Assembly (NCBI RefSeq): GCF_030719295.1
Contig: NZ_CP120997.1
Location: forward strand, 6,272,001 to 6,336,000
DNA from: Streptomyces sp. Mut1
Lineage (GTDB): Bacteria; Actinomycetota; Actinomycetes; Streptomycetales; Streptomycetaceae
Direction of reading: 5' to 3'
DNA: 64,000 nt
A program made the translations under genes and the position numbers. Below are positions 26,738 through 35,766 of the stretch, one piece after another. Positions within the stretch are counted from its first letter, which is position 1, and each line of letters opens with the position of its first letter. The notes under the pieces were generated by a model. The model did no database searches and had not been told where the DNA came from. It saw only the letters and a list, made by a program, of their open reading frames with translations.

Positions 26738-27916
26738 ATGGGGAAGCTGTCGCTGCGTGCCGTTCAGAAGCTGACATGCAAGAAGCGCGATGCCTGGTGG
26801 ACCGTTCTACTGGTCGATCCGGTCGCCACGCGCATGCTGATCGGGATGGCCAAGTTCAAGTTCATCACCCCGAACCGGGTCACCTGGTCGGCGCTCTTCG
26901 TCGGCCTCGGCTCCGCGTACTTCTTCCTGAAGGGTGACACCGCCTCCCTCGTCATCGGCGCCGCCCTCTACCACCTGAGCTTCATCCTCGACTGCATCGA
27001 CGGCAAACTCGCCCGCCTCAAGGGCAACGGCACCGTCTTCGGGGGCTGGCTCGACTACGTCTTCGACCGCATCCGGGTCCTCTTCTGCGCGCTCGCCCTG
27101 ATGGGCGGCCAGTACCTGAGCACCCACAACGAGCTCTACCTCCTCGCCGCCCTGGCCGTCGTCTTCCTCGACATGCTCCGCTACGTCGACGCCCTCCAGA
27201 TCTACAAGATGCGCATGTCCATGCGCATGAAGATCGAGAAGGTCACGATGGAGCGCAAGGCGCTGGAGGAGGAGCAGGCCCAGCGGGACGCGACAGCCGC
27301 CGCCGCGGCCGGCGCGCCCGAGCAGCCCAAGGTGGTCTTCATCGAGGACCTGCTCAGGGAGAACCCCGGCGTCGAGGCCGAGGTGCTCAAGCAGCAGAGC
27401 GGCGACGTGGTCGACCTGCACGCGCAGTTCCGCAACCGCTTCCCCTGGTACACCCGGTTCCGCCAGGCCCTGCTGCGCAGCCGCATCAGGCCGCACCTGA
27501 TCAGCGGCATCGAGTTCCAGATGTTCATCTTCATCGTGGCACCGCTCATCGGCCAGATCCTGTGGACGACCGCGATATCGGCCGCGGCCCTCGGGCTCTT
27601 CGAGCTCGTGATCATGTACAAGTTCTGGCTCTCCACCCGTGACTTCACCCGGCTCATGGAGAAGCTCGCCACCGAGCCGTCCAACGCCGGTGTGATCGCC
27701 GAGCACCTGCACCGGGGACGCCACCGCAGGGGCGGGGACGCCGGCGACGACGACCAGCGGGACGCCCTCGCCCAGCAGTTCCCGCTCCCCGAGCGGGACG
27801 ACGACCTCGGCTTCCAGCCGTACCCCGAGCCCTACACCCCGCACGCCTCGGACATCGAGACCCAGCAGCTGCGGGCCCTGCCCTACTGGGCGGAGAGCGA
27901 AGGGTCCGTGCGATGA
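26738..27916 (+). CDS. CDP-alcohol phosphatidyltransferase family membrane enzyme
   Basis: 392 residues from ATG 26738, with GAGGGG upstream. The catalytic motif of the family is complete in DCIDGKLARLKGNGTVFGGWLDYVFDR (around residues 87-113), with the two metal-binding Asp pairs. Membrane helices flank it on both sides. An unusual charged insertion of about 100 residues (RMKIEKVTMERKALEEEQAQ onward) separates the front helices from a last pair (IEFQMFIFIVAPLIG). The tail is Asp/Glu/Arg rich. These enzymes transfer a phospho-alcohol between CDP and an acceptor. The ATGA overlap with the TagF-like gene suggests a role in making the wall polymer or its precursor. Confidence 0.85.
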   Translation: MGKLSLRAVQKLTCKKRDAWWTVLLVDPVATRMLIGMAKFKFITPNRVTWSALFVGLGSAYFFLKGDTASLVIGAALYHLSFILDCIDGKLARLKGNGTVFGGWLDYVFDRIRVLFCALALMGGQYLSTHNELYLLAALAVVFLDMLRYVDALQIYKMRMSMRMKIEKVTMERKALEEEQAQRDATAAAAAGAPEQPKVVFIEDLLRENPGVEAEVLKQQSGDVVDLHAQFRNRFPWYTRFRQALLRSRIRPHLISGIEFQMFIFIVAPLIGQILWTTAISAAALGLFELVIMYKFWLSTRDFTRLMEKLATEPSNAGVIAEHLHRGRHRRGGDAGDDDQRDALAQQFPLPERDDDLGFQPYPEPYTPHASDIETQQLRALPYWAESEGSVR

Positions 27917-30900
27917 CTGCGCCCGCCGACCCCTCGCTGTACACCGTGACGGTGGTGGTCCCCGCCTACAACGCGAGTGCCACGCTCGGCCGGGCCCTCC
28001 AGTCCGCACTGGCCCAGACCCACCGCGCCGTCGAGGTCGTCGTCGTGGACGACGCCTCCGTCGACGGAACGCTCCAGGTGGCCCGGGAGTTCGCGGCCGG
28101 CGACGCCCGCGTCCGGATCGTCGAACGCCCGCAGAACAGCGGCGGCGTCGGCGCGCCCCGCAACAACGGCATCATGGCCGCCACCGGCCAGTACGTGATG
28201 TTCCTCGACGCCGACGACGAACTCCCCCTCAAGGCCTGCGAGACCCTGCTGGAGTCCGCGGTCGCCACCGGCGCCGACATCACCGCCGGCCGCGCGCTGC
28301 GCGTGAACCTCGCCAAGGACGAGATCACCGTCTGGCAGCCCCAGCTCTACGGCACCGAGCGCACCGTCGACGGCGGGCTGCGGGCGATGCCGGAACTCTT
28401 CGAGGACCCGATCGCCGCGGCCAAGCTCTACCGGCTGGACTTCCTGCTCGACCACGGCATCCGCTTCCCCGAAGAGCTCTTCTTCGAGGACACCTACTTC
28501 TCCACCGTCGCCTGGTACTCGGCGCGCTCCATCACCCTGCTCCCGGCCCCCGTCTACCGGTGGATCTGGGAGCGCGAGACCGACACCCCCTCCATCACCA
28601 ACCGGCGCGGTGAACTGCGCAGCATCCGCGACCGGGTCCTCGTGCACCAGTACGCGGACGCCTTCCTCCTCCGCCAGGGGGAGCGCGAACTGCTCGCCCA
28701 CAAAGCCGCCAAGTTCCTCTCGCACGACCTGCGCCTCTACACCCCGGAGCTGCGCGCGGGCGACGAGCAGTACCGGGCGGGCTTCGCCGGCTTCGTCGCG
28801 CCGTACCTCAGAGGGCTGCCGCCCGACGTCTACGACCTGTGCGGGCCCCTGGAACGCGTACGCGCCTTCAGCCTGATGCACAGCCGCGTCGACCTCGCGC
28901 TCACCGTCTCCGACTACACCCAGCGACGCAGCGTGCTCAGCTCCGACCTGGTGCGGCGCGACGACAAGGTCTACTGGTCCGCCTCCCTGCTCGGCCGGCC
29001 GCAGGCCGAACGGTTCCTGGACGTCACCGACCTCGACCTCACCGGCAACAGCCTCTCCGACTCCCGGCTGTTCAACCAGGCCACCCTGGTCGAGATCCGG
29101 GACAGCACCCTCCACGTCACCGGCTACATCCGCAACCAGTTCGCCAGGGTCGGGCCGAAGGACAAGCTGGAGCTGACCGCGGTACTCCGCCGCCGCAGCA
29201 CCAAGGCCGACCACACCTTCGAGGTGACCGGCGTCGACGTCGACGACGAGTTCATCCGCTACCACACCATGGTCGACCTGGCCGCCACCCTCGGAGCGGC
29301 GGGCCGGGCCGGCAACTGGAACCTGTTCGTGCAGCTGCGGCACGGCAAGGAGCGGGCCACCACCACCGTGGCGATCAGCGGCCTCGACATCCGGCGCGAG
29401 CGCTACCGCGGCCCGGACGACACGTACGAGATCTACGAGACCGTCAGCGGGAACCTCGCCCTGCGCCCGGAGACCACCGAGCAGCAGACCGCCGACCACC
29501 CGCGCGGCACCCCGTGGCTGTGGTGGCAGGACGGCCCGCCCGCCGAGCCCGCGGCACCCCACCGCGAGACGTACGACGCCGCGATCGTGGCGCACTGCCA
29601 CAACGACGAGTACAACCTGTACGAGTTCCTCAGCTCCCTGCTCGCGCAGCGCGAGTTCGCCGCGACCCAGGTGGTCCTCGTCGACGACGGCTCCACCGAC
29701 GCCACCTCCGCGCAGCTCGCCCAGTTCGCCGCGTACCACGCCAATGTCGAGGTGATCCCGCAGATCAGGCTCGGCGCGCGCTCCAGCTTCGACAACGGCC
29801 TGCGCTACGTGCGCGCGCCCTACGTGATGTTCGCCCGCGCGCAGGACATCCTCGGCGAGAACTGCATGGGCCGGCTCGTGGCCGCCGCCCAGCGGTGCAA
29901 GGCCGACGTCGTGGTCGGCGACCAGGACAACTTCCCCGGCCCGCGCAGCTCCACCGACGCCCCCTGGCGGCGCTACTTCGGCGCGGACGCCCCCCGCATC
30001 GACCGCCTGGACGACGCCCCCTACCTGATCTTCTCCGCGGAACTGGGCGCCAAGCTGTTCCGCACCTCGCTGCTGCGCCGGCACGCCCTGCGCACCGGGC
30101 ACGGCCCCGGCTTCGAGGACGCCTGGCTCGCCGTTCCGGCCCTGCTGCACGCCCGTACGGTGACGACCGCGCCCACCGCCACCTCCTTCGCCCGCGACCC
30201 GGAGCGGCGGGACTCGCTGTTCGACCTGACCTGGAACGACCCGGTCAAGACCCAGGAACTCATCCGCCTCTGCCGCCACGTCATCCGGATGACGGAACGG
30301 CTGAGCGCCCGCGGCGCCCGGCTCGCCATGCGCTTCGTGGTCCGCTCCATGCAACCGCACCTGCGCAACATCCACCGGATCATGAGCCGGACCGAGATCG
30401 CCGGGATCTTCCCCGCCCTGGTCGACATCTACCGGCCGATACCCGACGAGCTGATCCTCCAGTACGCGGGCGTGCCGATGTCACGCCTCCAGCACCACGC
30501 CGTGCGGACCGGCAACTACGAGCTGTTCTGCGACCCGTACACCAAGCCCGCCTACCGGCCGCAGCTCCTCATCGACGACGCGGGCATGCACCGCGGTCTC
30601 GAAGCCGACCGCACCGAGACCACCACCCTGCTGCGGGTCGACCGGCAGAAGGCCGTCCTGGAGACCGTCGTCCCCGACGGCGACCACCTCCACTTCGAAG
30701 GACTCCTGGTCCTCACCGGCGTCGACATCGACCGGCTCTTCAGCAACCGCCTCGAACTGGTCCTGGGCGACGGCCGCCGGGAGACCGCCCTCCCGATCGA
30801 ACAGGTCTACCGCCGCGACCGCTGGCGCGCCCGCAAGGAACAGGACTGGTACGCGGGCTGGCGCGCCACCGCCCGCCCCGGCGACCTCGTCGCGCTCTCC

Positions 30901-32379
30901 AACCGCGACCTGAAGCCCCGGGTCCGCGTCCACGACGGCGACCGCAGCCACGACATCGCGGTCGAGGCCCGCCAGATGCTGCACCGCTTCAAGGGCGTGC
31001 ACCGCCTCGGCCGGGCCCGCATCCGCCTGACCATCGCCGGCAACGAGTCCGTCACCCTGCGCCGGATCAGCGGCCCCCTCCGCAAGGCCGGCCACGCGCT
31101 GCGCCGCCTGCGCCAGGAGGCACGCGACTCCCTGCCCGGCCGCACCGGCTGGCGCACCCGGCTGCTGTACTGGCTGATGTATCCGAAGCTGCACGGCCGC
31201 GACATCTGGATCATCGGCGAGCGCGAGGACACCGCGCAGGACAACTCGTACCACCTGTTCAAGTGGATCAGGGAGAACGAGCCCAGGCGCAAGGTCTTCT
31301 ACGCGATCAACGGCGACTCCCCGGACCGCGAGAAGATCGACCACCTGGGCCAGGTCATCGACCGGCTCTCCTGGAAGTACCGCGCCTACCTGCTGCACGC
31401 GACCAGGCTCATCAACGCCTACGACCTGGAGGCCTACCTCGGCTTCCCCGGCCTGTCGAAGCGGGCCTTCCTGCGCGGCTACGGCGACCTGCTGCGCTAC
31501 CAGCGGGTCTTCCTCCAGCACGGCGTCGTCTACAACGACGTCGTCGGGTCCATCCACGCCCAGGTCACCAACGTCGACATGGTCCTCACCACGGGCCGCA
31601 GCGAGCGCGCCTACTACGCGGAGCACTGCGGCTACGGCTACGACCGGGTCGCCGCCACCGGACTGCCGCGCTACGACGCGCTCAAGCCGCTCGACGGCCC
31701 CCGCAAGGTCCTGGTCATGCCCACCTGGCGACGCGACATCGTGGCCCCCTCGTACAACAAGGCCGCCAAGCCCGAGATCCCGTTCGCCGCCTCCGAGTAC
31801 TACCGGTTCTTCTCGGCACTGCTGCGCGACGAGCGGCTGCTCGAAGCGCTTCAGTACTACCGCGTGGAACTGGAGTTCATGCCGCACTACGAGATCCGCC
31901 CGTACCTGAAACACTTCCGCATCGACCACCCGTCCATCACGGTCTCCTCCACCGGCCGGGACGTGCAGCTCGCGATGCGCGAGTGCTCCATGCTCGTCAC
32001 CGACTACTCCTCGGTGTTCTTCGACGTCGCGTACATGGGCAAGCCCATCGTCTACACGAACTTCGACGACGAGGCGTTCTACAGCAAGCACTACAAGCGG
32101 GGCTACTTCGACCTGGCCCGCGACGGCTTCGGCCCCGCCTGCGGCACCGTCGACCGCGCGGTGGACGAGATCATCGCCTCCATCGCCCGCGGCTTCGAGG
32201 TCGAGCCCGAATACCGGCGCCGCGCCGAGGAGTTCTTCGTCCTGCGCGACACCAACAACTGCCGGCGCGCCTTCGACGTCATCGACACGATGGACGCCAC
32301 GGCGGGCGGCGACCCGGGCCGCATGTCCACCCCGCTCGTCATGGGGCGGCCACAGGAGCAGGAGCGTGAGAGGGCGTAA
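27913..32379 (+). CDS. Three-domain GT2-GT2-TagF wall-polymer synthase
   Basis: 1488 residues from ATG 27913, overlapping the previous stop (ATGA), so translation is coupled. Domain 1 (about 10-330) is a GT2 glycosyltransferase: TVVVPAYNASATLGRAL, VVVVDDASVDGT and the DxD motif FLDADDE. Domain 2 (about 555-800) is a second GT2-like unit (AAIVAHCHNDEYNLYEFL, VVLVDDGSTDAT), but its DxD position reads FARAQD, so it may be weak or inactive. Domain 3 (about 1090-1460) is a CDP-glycerol:poly(glycerophosphate) transferase (TagB/TagF, PF04464): FLQHGVVYNDV, ATGLPRYD, VLVMPTWRRD, EFMPHYEIR and LVTDYSSVFFDVAYMGKP. It should build a glycosylated teichoic-acid-like polymer at the inner membrane face. Confidence 0.9.
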   Translation: MTAPADPSLYTVTVVVPAYNASATLGRALQSALAQTHRAVEVVVVDDASVDGTLQVAREFAAGDARVRIVERPQNSGGVGAPRNNGIMAATGQYVMFLDADDELPLKACETLLESAVATGADITAGRALRVNLAKDEITVWQPQLYGTERTVDGGLRAMPELFEDPIAAAKLYRLDFLLDHGIRFPEELFFEDTYFSTVAWYSARSITLLPAPVYRWIWERETDTPSITNRRGELRSIRDRVLVHQYADAFLLRQGERELLAHKAAKFLSHDLRLYTPELRAGDEQYRAGFAGFVAPYLRGLPPDVYDLCGPLERVRAFSLMHSRVDLALTVSDYTQRRSVLSSDLVRRDDKVYWSASLLGRPQAERFLDVTDLDLTGNSLSDSRLFNQATLVEIRDSTLHVTGYIRNQFARVGPKDKLELTAVLRRRSTKADHTFEVTGVDVDDEFIRYHTMVDLAATLGAAGRAGNWNLFVQLRHGKERATTTVAISGLDIRRERYRGPDDTYEIYETVSGNLALRPETTEQQTADHPRGTPWLWWQDGPPAEPAAPHRETYDAAIVAHCHNDEYNLYEFLSSLLAQREFAATQVVLVDDGSTDATSAQLAQFAAYHANVEVIPQIRLGARSSFDNGLRYVRAPYVMFARAQDILGENCMGRLVAAAQRCKADVVVGDQDNFPGPRSSTDAPWRRYFGADAPRIDRLDDAPYLIFSAELGAKLFRTSLLRRHALRTGHGPGFEDAWLAVPALLHARTVTTAPTATSFARDPERRDSLFDLTWNDPVKTQELIRLCRHVIRMTERLSARGARLAMRFVVRSMQPHLRNIHRIMSRTEIAGIFPALVDIYRPIPDELILQYAGVPMSRLQHHAVRTGNYELFCDPYTKPAYRPQLLIDDAGMHRGLEADRTETTTLLRVDRQKAVLETVVPDGDHLHFEGLLVLTGVDIDRLFSNRLELVLGDGRRETALPIEQVYRRDRWRARKEQDWYAGWRATARPGDLVALSNRDLKPRVRVHDGDRSHDIAVEARQMLHRFKGVHRLGRARIRLTIAGNESVTLRRISGPLRKAGHALRRLRQEARDSLPGRTGWRTRLLYWLMYPKLHGRDIWIIGEREDTAQDNSYHLFKWIRENEPRRKVFYAINGDSPDREKIDHLGQVIDRLSWKYRAYLLHATRLINAYDLEAYLGFPGLSKRAFLRGYGDLLRYQRVFLQHGVVYNDVVGSIHAQVTNVDMVLTTGRSERAYYAEHCGYGYDRVAATGLPRYDALKPLDGPRKVLVMPTWRRDIVAPSYNKAAKPEIPFAASEYYRFFSALLRDERLLEALQYYRVELEFMPHYEIRPYLKHFRIDHPSITVSSTGRDVQLAMRECSMLVTDYSSVFFDVAYMGKPIVYTNFDDEAFYSKHYKRGYFDLARDGFGPACGTVDRAVDEIIASIARGFEVEPEYRRRAEEFFVLRDTNNCRRAFDVIDTMDATAGGDPGRMSTPLVMGRPQEQERERA

Positions 32380-32411
32380 GGATGTGAGCGGGGCGGGCTC
32401 CCTTTACGGCT

Positions 32412-32478
32412 GAACGGCACGCAGGAATTCTCCGTCGGTTTCCGGTGTGTGCCGACGGAGAATTCCCGCGTGCCGTTC
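32412..32478. terminator. Long bidirectional terminator
   Basis: Arms of about 27 bases (left arm begins GAACGGCACGCAGGAATTC) pair with one small bulge around a 13-base loop, between two convergent genes. It is AT-richer than most hairpins here. Confidence 0.85.
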
Positions 32479-32479
32479 C

Positions 32480-34201
32480 TCAGTCCAGCGTGATGCTTCC
32501 GGCAGCCGCCGAGAAAAGCGACCCGCCGGTGCTCAGCGAGATGTAGACCTCGTACACGCCCGGAGCCGCCTTCTGTAGATCGACACCGTTGTAACCGGGG
32601 GTCGCGAAGTAGGCGAAGTCGTAGTTCCCGAAATCGCCCCGCCTGACGTGCTTGCGGATCGCCGCCGTCTTGCGTGACATTCCGAGCCGGTAGGAATGCG
32701 TGGAATCCTGGCCCTGAAGCACCAGGTAGTACTGTCCGTGCCCGCGGTCGTCAGCTTCGACGCCATGGACGAAGAGCACGCCCTCCACGTGGAGCATTCG
32801 CTCCTTCAGCCATGTAGATTCCAGCGAGAAAACAGTTTCCGCCGAGAACTGGCCGACGATGGGCCTGCGTATCAGTCGGACCCGCTTTTTGTCCCCGATG
32901 AGAACGGCCTCGTTGCCGCCGACGGGCCGCCTGATGTCGAAGGGTCGGCGGGCCACCAGAGCAGTGCGCCTGTCTATTCCCTCGGCAGGGCTCGTCACCC
33001 GGACGGAGAGGTTGTACGTGCCGACGGGGATGCCTTTCATCGAAATACCCGACGGTGACTCCGGCTCGAACCCTCCGTACGGATAGTCGCAGGAGAACCG
33101 GTCGAAATACTGGCTGTAGAGGTACTTGGCCTCTGTGGTCGCCAACGGGAATTCGAAGTGGCGGCTGCCGCTCTCCATGATGAGACTCTTCGTCGTCATG
33201 GAATGCGAGTAAGCGGATTCGCCGGGGATGAAGGCATCGCCCGACAGCACGATGTTCGCCCCGCGGATGTCCTGTTTCTTCACCACGGCCGTCAGCGCGT
33301 CCGATACCCGCAGCTCGTACAGGTAGGACTGCCGATCAACCTCATTGACCTGCTGCTTCCCGTTCTCCACGAACCCAAGGCGGGGGTCCGCCCCCTCCGT
33401 GAGGGCCGACAGCAGACCGGCGATGAGGGGCATGTTGTACCCGGACACCTCGCCGTGCTGACGCACCATCGGTGAATCGGTGCGGATGAAGTTGAAGTTC
33501 TCGCAGGCCCAGAAGAGCTGGAGATGCGGGTTGATCTCCGTCTCGTACTGCTCGTCGGCCTCGGAGGTGAACAGGTAGATGTTGTGCCCCTGGCCGCCAC
33601 GCGCTCTGAGCATATCGGGAATGGCGCCGTCGAGTACGTCGATATTCTGCTGCGGCATCGATTCGCCCAGCATGTACTGGCCCGTCACCGCCCTGTCGCG
33701 CACATAGCTGCCGATCAGGAATTGAGGCACCACCGTGACAATATTCCGGTATCCGTACCGCAGGCCGTAATAGAGGGCCGCACTGCCGCCCTTCGAGACA
33801 CCGAGGAGACTGACCCGGTCCCGGCCGAGACCGAGACGAGCGAGCGTGCGCTCGATCAGACCGGCGACCGACGCCTCGATAGAGAAATCCATGTTCCGGC
33901 ACATGTAATAGCTGTAATGGCCGTCGAAATCGTCCCGGATCCACAGGATATTGGCGCGCAATTCCATCAGGGACTTACCGGCGAAGTGGTATCCATTGGG
34001 CGCCGCGAGGCCGGAGAAGACCACGATCAGATGCTGTGAGTCGCCCTCTGCGGGCCGGAACCGGTACTCGACGGGGAAAGGGCCAGTCGTGTCCGTCTCG
34101 GTGACCACTCGGCGTCGGTCGACGGCCGCGCGATTCGGTACGAGAGGAGGAAGTGCTGTGGTCATGAGATACGCTGCCTGCTCTTGTGTGATTCCGGACA
34201 C
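32480..34201 (-). CDS. Asp2/XcbB-like alpha/beta hydrolase protein
   Basis: 573 residues if GTG 34199-34201 is the start; an internal ATG 12 codons later is possible. The N-terminal half is an alpha/beta hydrolase: IVVFSGLAAPNGYHF (oxyanion region), FDGHYSYYMCRNMDFS, and the nucleophile elbow GVSKGGSAALYYGLRYG with Ser136. This arrangement resembles Asp2 of accessory Sec systems and XcbB/CpsF-type capsule proteins, which acetylate or otherwise modify surface glycans. About 250 C-terminal residues form beta-rich domains (FDIRRPVGGNEAVLIGDKKRVRLIRRP) that I do not recognise. Codons use more A and T in third position than neighbouring genes, hinting at transfer. A surface-polymer modifying role is inference from context. 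Confidence 0.65.
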   Translation of the reverse strand: MSGITQEQAAYLMTTALPPLVPNRAAVDRRRVVTETDTTGPFPVEYRFRPAEGDSQHLIVVFSGLAAPNGYHFAGKSLMELRANILWIRDDFDGHYSYYMCRNMDFSIEASVAGLIERTLARLGLGRDRVSLLGVSKGGSAALYYGLRYGYRNIVTVVPQFLIGSYVRDRAVTGQYMLGESMPQQNIDVLDGAIPDMLRARGGQGHNIYLFTSEADEQYETEINPHLQLFWACENFNFIRTDSPMVRQHGEVSGYNMPLIAGLLSALTEGADPRLGFVENGKQQVNEVDRQSYLYELRVSDALTAVVKKQDIRGANIVLSGDAFIPGESAYSHSMTTKSLIMESGSRHFEFPLATTEAKYLYSQYFDRFSCDYPYGGFEPESPSGISMKGIPVGTYNLSVRVTSPAEGIDRRTALVARRPFDIRRPVGGNEAVLIGDKKRVRLIRRPIVGQFSAETVFSLESTWLKERMLHVEGVLFVHGVEADDRGHGQYYLVLQGQDSTHSYRLGMSRKTAAIRKHVRRGDFGNYDFAYFATPGYNGVDLQKAAPGVYEVYISLSTGGSLFSAAAGSITLD

Positions 34202-34395
34202 GCCCCCCGGCGGAAGCCGTCCGAGTCTATCCGGCCACCACTCCGCCGGTCGAGCCCGAATTCATCACGAATGATTCGGGACACCCGTGCGCACTTGATA
34301 GCATCCGGAACGTCATAAGGCTGGTATCCACGGCGATTCCCCGCGCGGTACCCGGACAGAGCCTGTTCGTTGTCCGGGGGGCGAGGGAGCGGAGC

Positions 34396-35694
34396 ATGAA
34401 CGGACGACGGGCCGTGCGGATACCGGTGCTGTGCCTCGCCCTCCTGACCGCCGCGTGCACCACGCAGACCAGCGCGGACCCCGACGGCCGGGGCGCCCGC
34501 CCACCGTCCGCCGGAGCCTCGCCGACGGCGGAAAACCTGCCCCGCGGCCTCTCGTTCCGGCAGTCGGTACGCAAGCTGGCGGACGGCAGCCCGGTCCGCG
34601 TCAGCGTGCTGGCCGTGGCGCCGGACGCCCCCGTCGACGTCCGGACCGACCACGGCGGAGCGGTGGCGACGACCGACACCGTCCGCGACCTGGCCCGCCG
34701 GGCCCAGGCGGTCGCCGCGGTCAACGGCACCTACTTCGACACCGATTCCGCGCGCTACAAGGGCGACCCCCTCGGCCTCTACGTCTCCGGCGGCGCACTC
34801 CTCAGCGAGGCCACGAACGGGCGTACCGCGCTGGTTCTGCCGGGGCGGGGGGAGCGGGCCCGGATCACCGAGCTGCGGTCCGCCACCTATGTCACCTCGT
34901 CGGACGGGGCGCGCGCGGTCGTGGACGGTACCGGGCGGGTGCCGGGGCGGATCGTCGGCTGCGGGGGCGTGGGAGGCGACCGGCGCACCGACACCGGGGC
35001 GCTGACCGGGGATCCTCTGCCGGGGCGGGTCTGCTACGACCCCGACGAACTCGTCGACTTCCCCGCGCAGTGGGGCGCGTCGACGCCGGGCGCGGACCGG
35101 GACAGCGTCGAGGCGGTGGTCGACGCGCACGGCACGGTGACCGCGGTGCGCAGCCCCTCGGGCGGAACGGTCCCGGCGGGCGGCCGTACGCTCGTGGGCA
35201 TCGGTTCCGCGGCCGGCTGGCTCCGCGAGCACGCGACGCCGGGCCGCGGCCTCACCGTGGAGTCCCGGGTGACCGACCCCGACGGCCGGCAGGTCGAGCT
35301 GTCCGGCGCCTCCGTCGTCGGAGCGGGCCCCGCGCTGGTGCGCTCCGGCCGGGTCTGGATCAACGCCGCGGCCAACGGGGTCTCCCAGGGGGCCGTCGAC
35401 AGCCGTTCACCGCGCACCGTCGTCGGCATCCGCCCGGACGGCACCCTCCTGCTCGTCGTGTTCGACGGACGCCGGCCGGGCGTCAGCGAGGGCGTCAGCC
35501 TCACCGAGGCGGCCGGCATCCTGGTGTCGCTCGGCGCCGAGGACGCGATCAACCTCGACGGCGGCGGGTCGAGCACGATGGTGGTCGGGGACAAGGTCCG
35601 CAACAGCCCGTCGGACGCGGGGGACACCGACGAGGAACGCCAGCGCAAGGTCTCCAACGCCCTCGTCGTCGTCCCGCGCCGCGTCACGTCCTGA
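34396..35694 (+). CDS. Phosphodiester glycosidase (NAGPA) family lipoprotein
   Basis: 432 residues from ATG 34396. The lipobox LLTAAC follows a hydrophobic segment, so it is a surface lipoprotein. A Ser/Pro-rich linker leads to the NAGPA domain (PF09992): AVAAVNGTYFD, DPLGLYVSGGALLSEA, VVGIRPDGTLLLVVFDGRRPGVSEGVSLTEAAGIL, and the signature LGAEDAINLDGGGSSTMVV. The family includes the mammalian uncovering enzyme, which splits GlcNAc-1-phosphodiesters, and bacterial proteins thought to act on wall polymers. Next to the TagF-like synthase, a role in trimming phosphodiester-linked sugars is plausible but inferred. Confidence 0.85.
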   Translation: MNGRRAVRIPVLCLALLTAACTTQTSADPDGRGARPPSAGASPTAENLPRGLSFRQSVRKLADGSPVRVSVLAVAPDAPVDVRTDHGGAVATTDTVRDLARRAQAVAAVNGTYFDTDSARYKGDPLGLYVSGGALLSEATNGRTALVLPGRGERARITELRSATYVTSSDGARAVVDGTGRVPGRIVGCGGVGGDRRTDTGALTGDPLPGRVCYDPDELVDFPAQWGASTPGADRDSVEAVVDAHGTVTAVRSPSGGTVPAGGRTLVGIGSAAGWLREHATPGRGLTVESRVTDPDGRQVELSGASVVGAGPALVRSGRVWINAAANGVSQGAVDSRSPRTVVGIRPDGTLLLVVFDGRRPGVSEGVSLTEAAGILVSLGAEDAINLDGGGSSTMVVGDKVRNSPSDAGDTDEERQRKVSNALVVVPRRVTS

Positions 35695-35708
35695 CCGCCC
35701 GGACACGG

Positions 35709-35744
35709 GAACGGGCCGTACGGGGAATCCCGTACGGCCCGTTC
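35709..35744. terminator. Bidirectional terminator
   Basis: 16-bp perfect inverted repeat (arm GAACGGGCCGTACGGG) with a GAAT loop between convergent genes. Confidence 0.9.
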
Positions 35745-35766
35745 GCCGATCGTGAAGCCGAACGCG

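Noticed and set aside
27883..32369. Very long overlapping frames on both strands across the TagF-like gene
   Set aside because: Their products are Arg/Pro-rich or Val/Gly-rich without motifs. Only the 27913-32379 frame has three recognisable domains and normal codon use.
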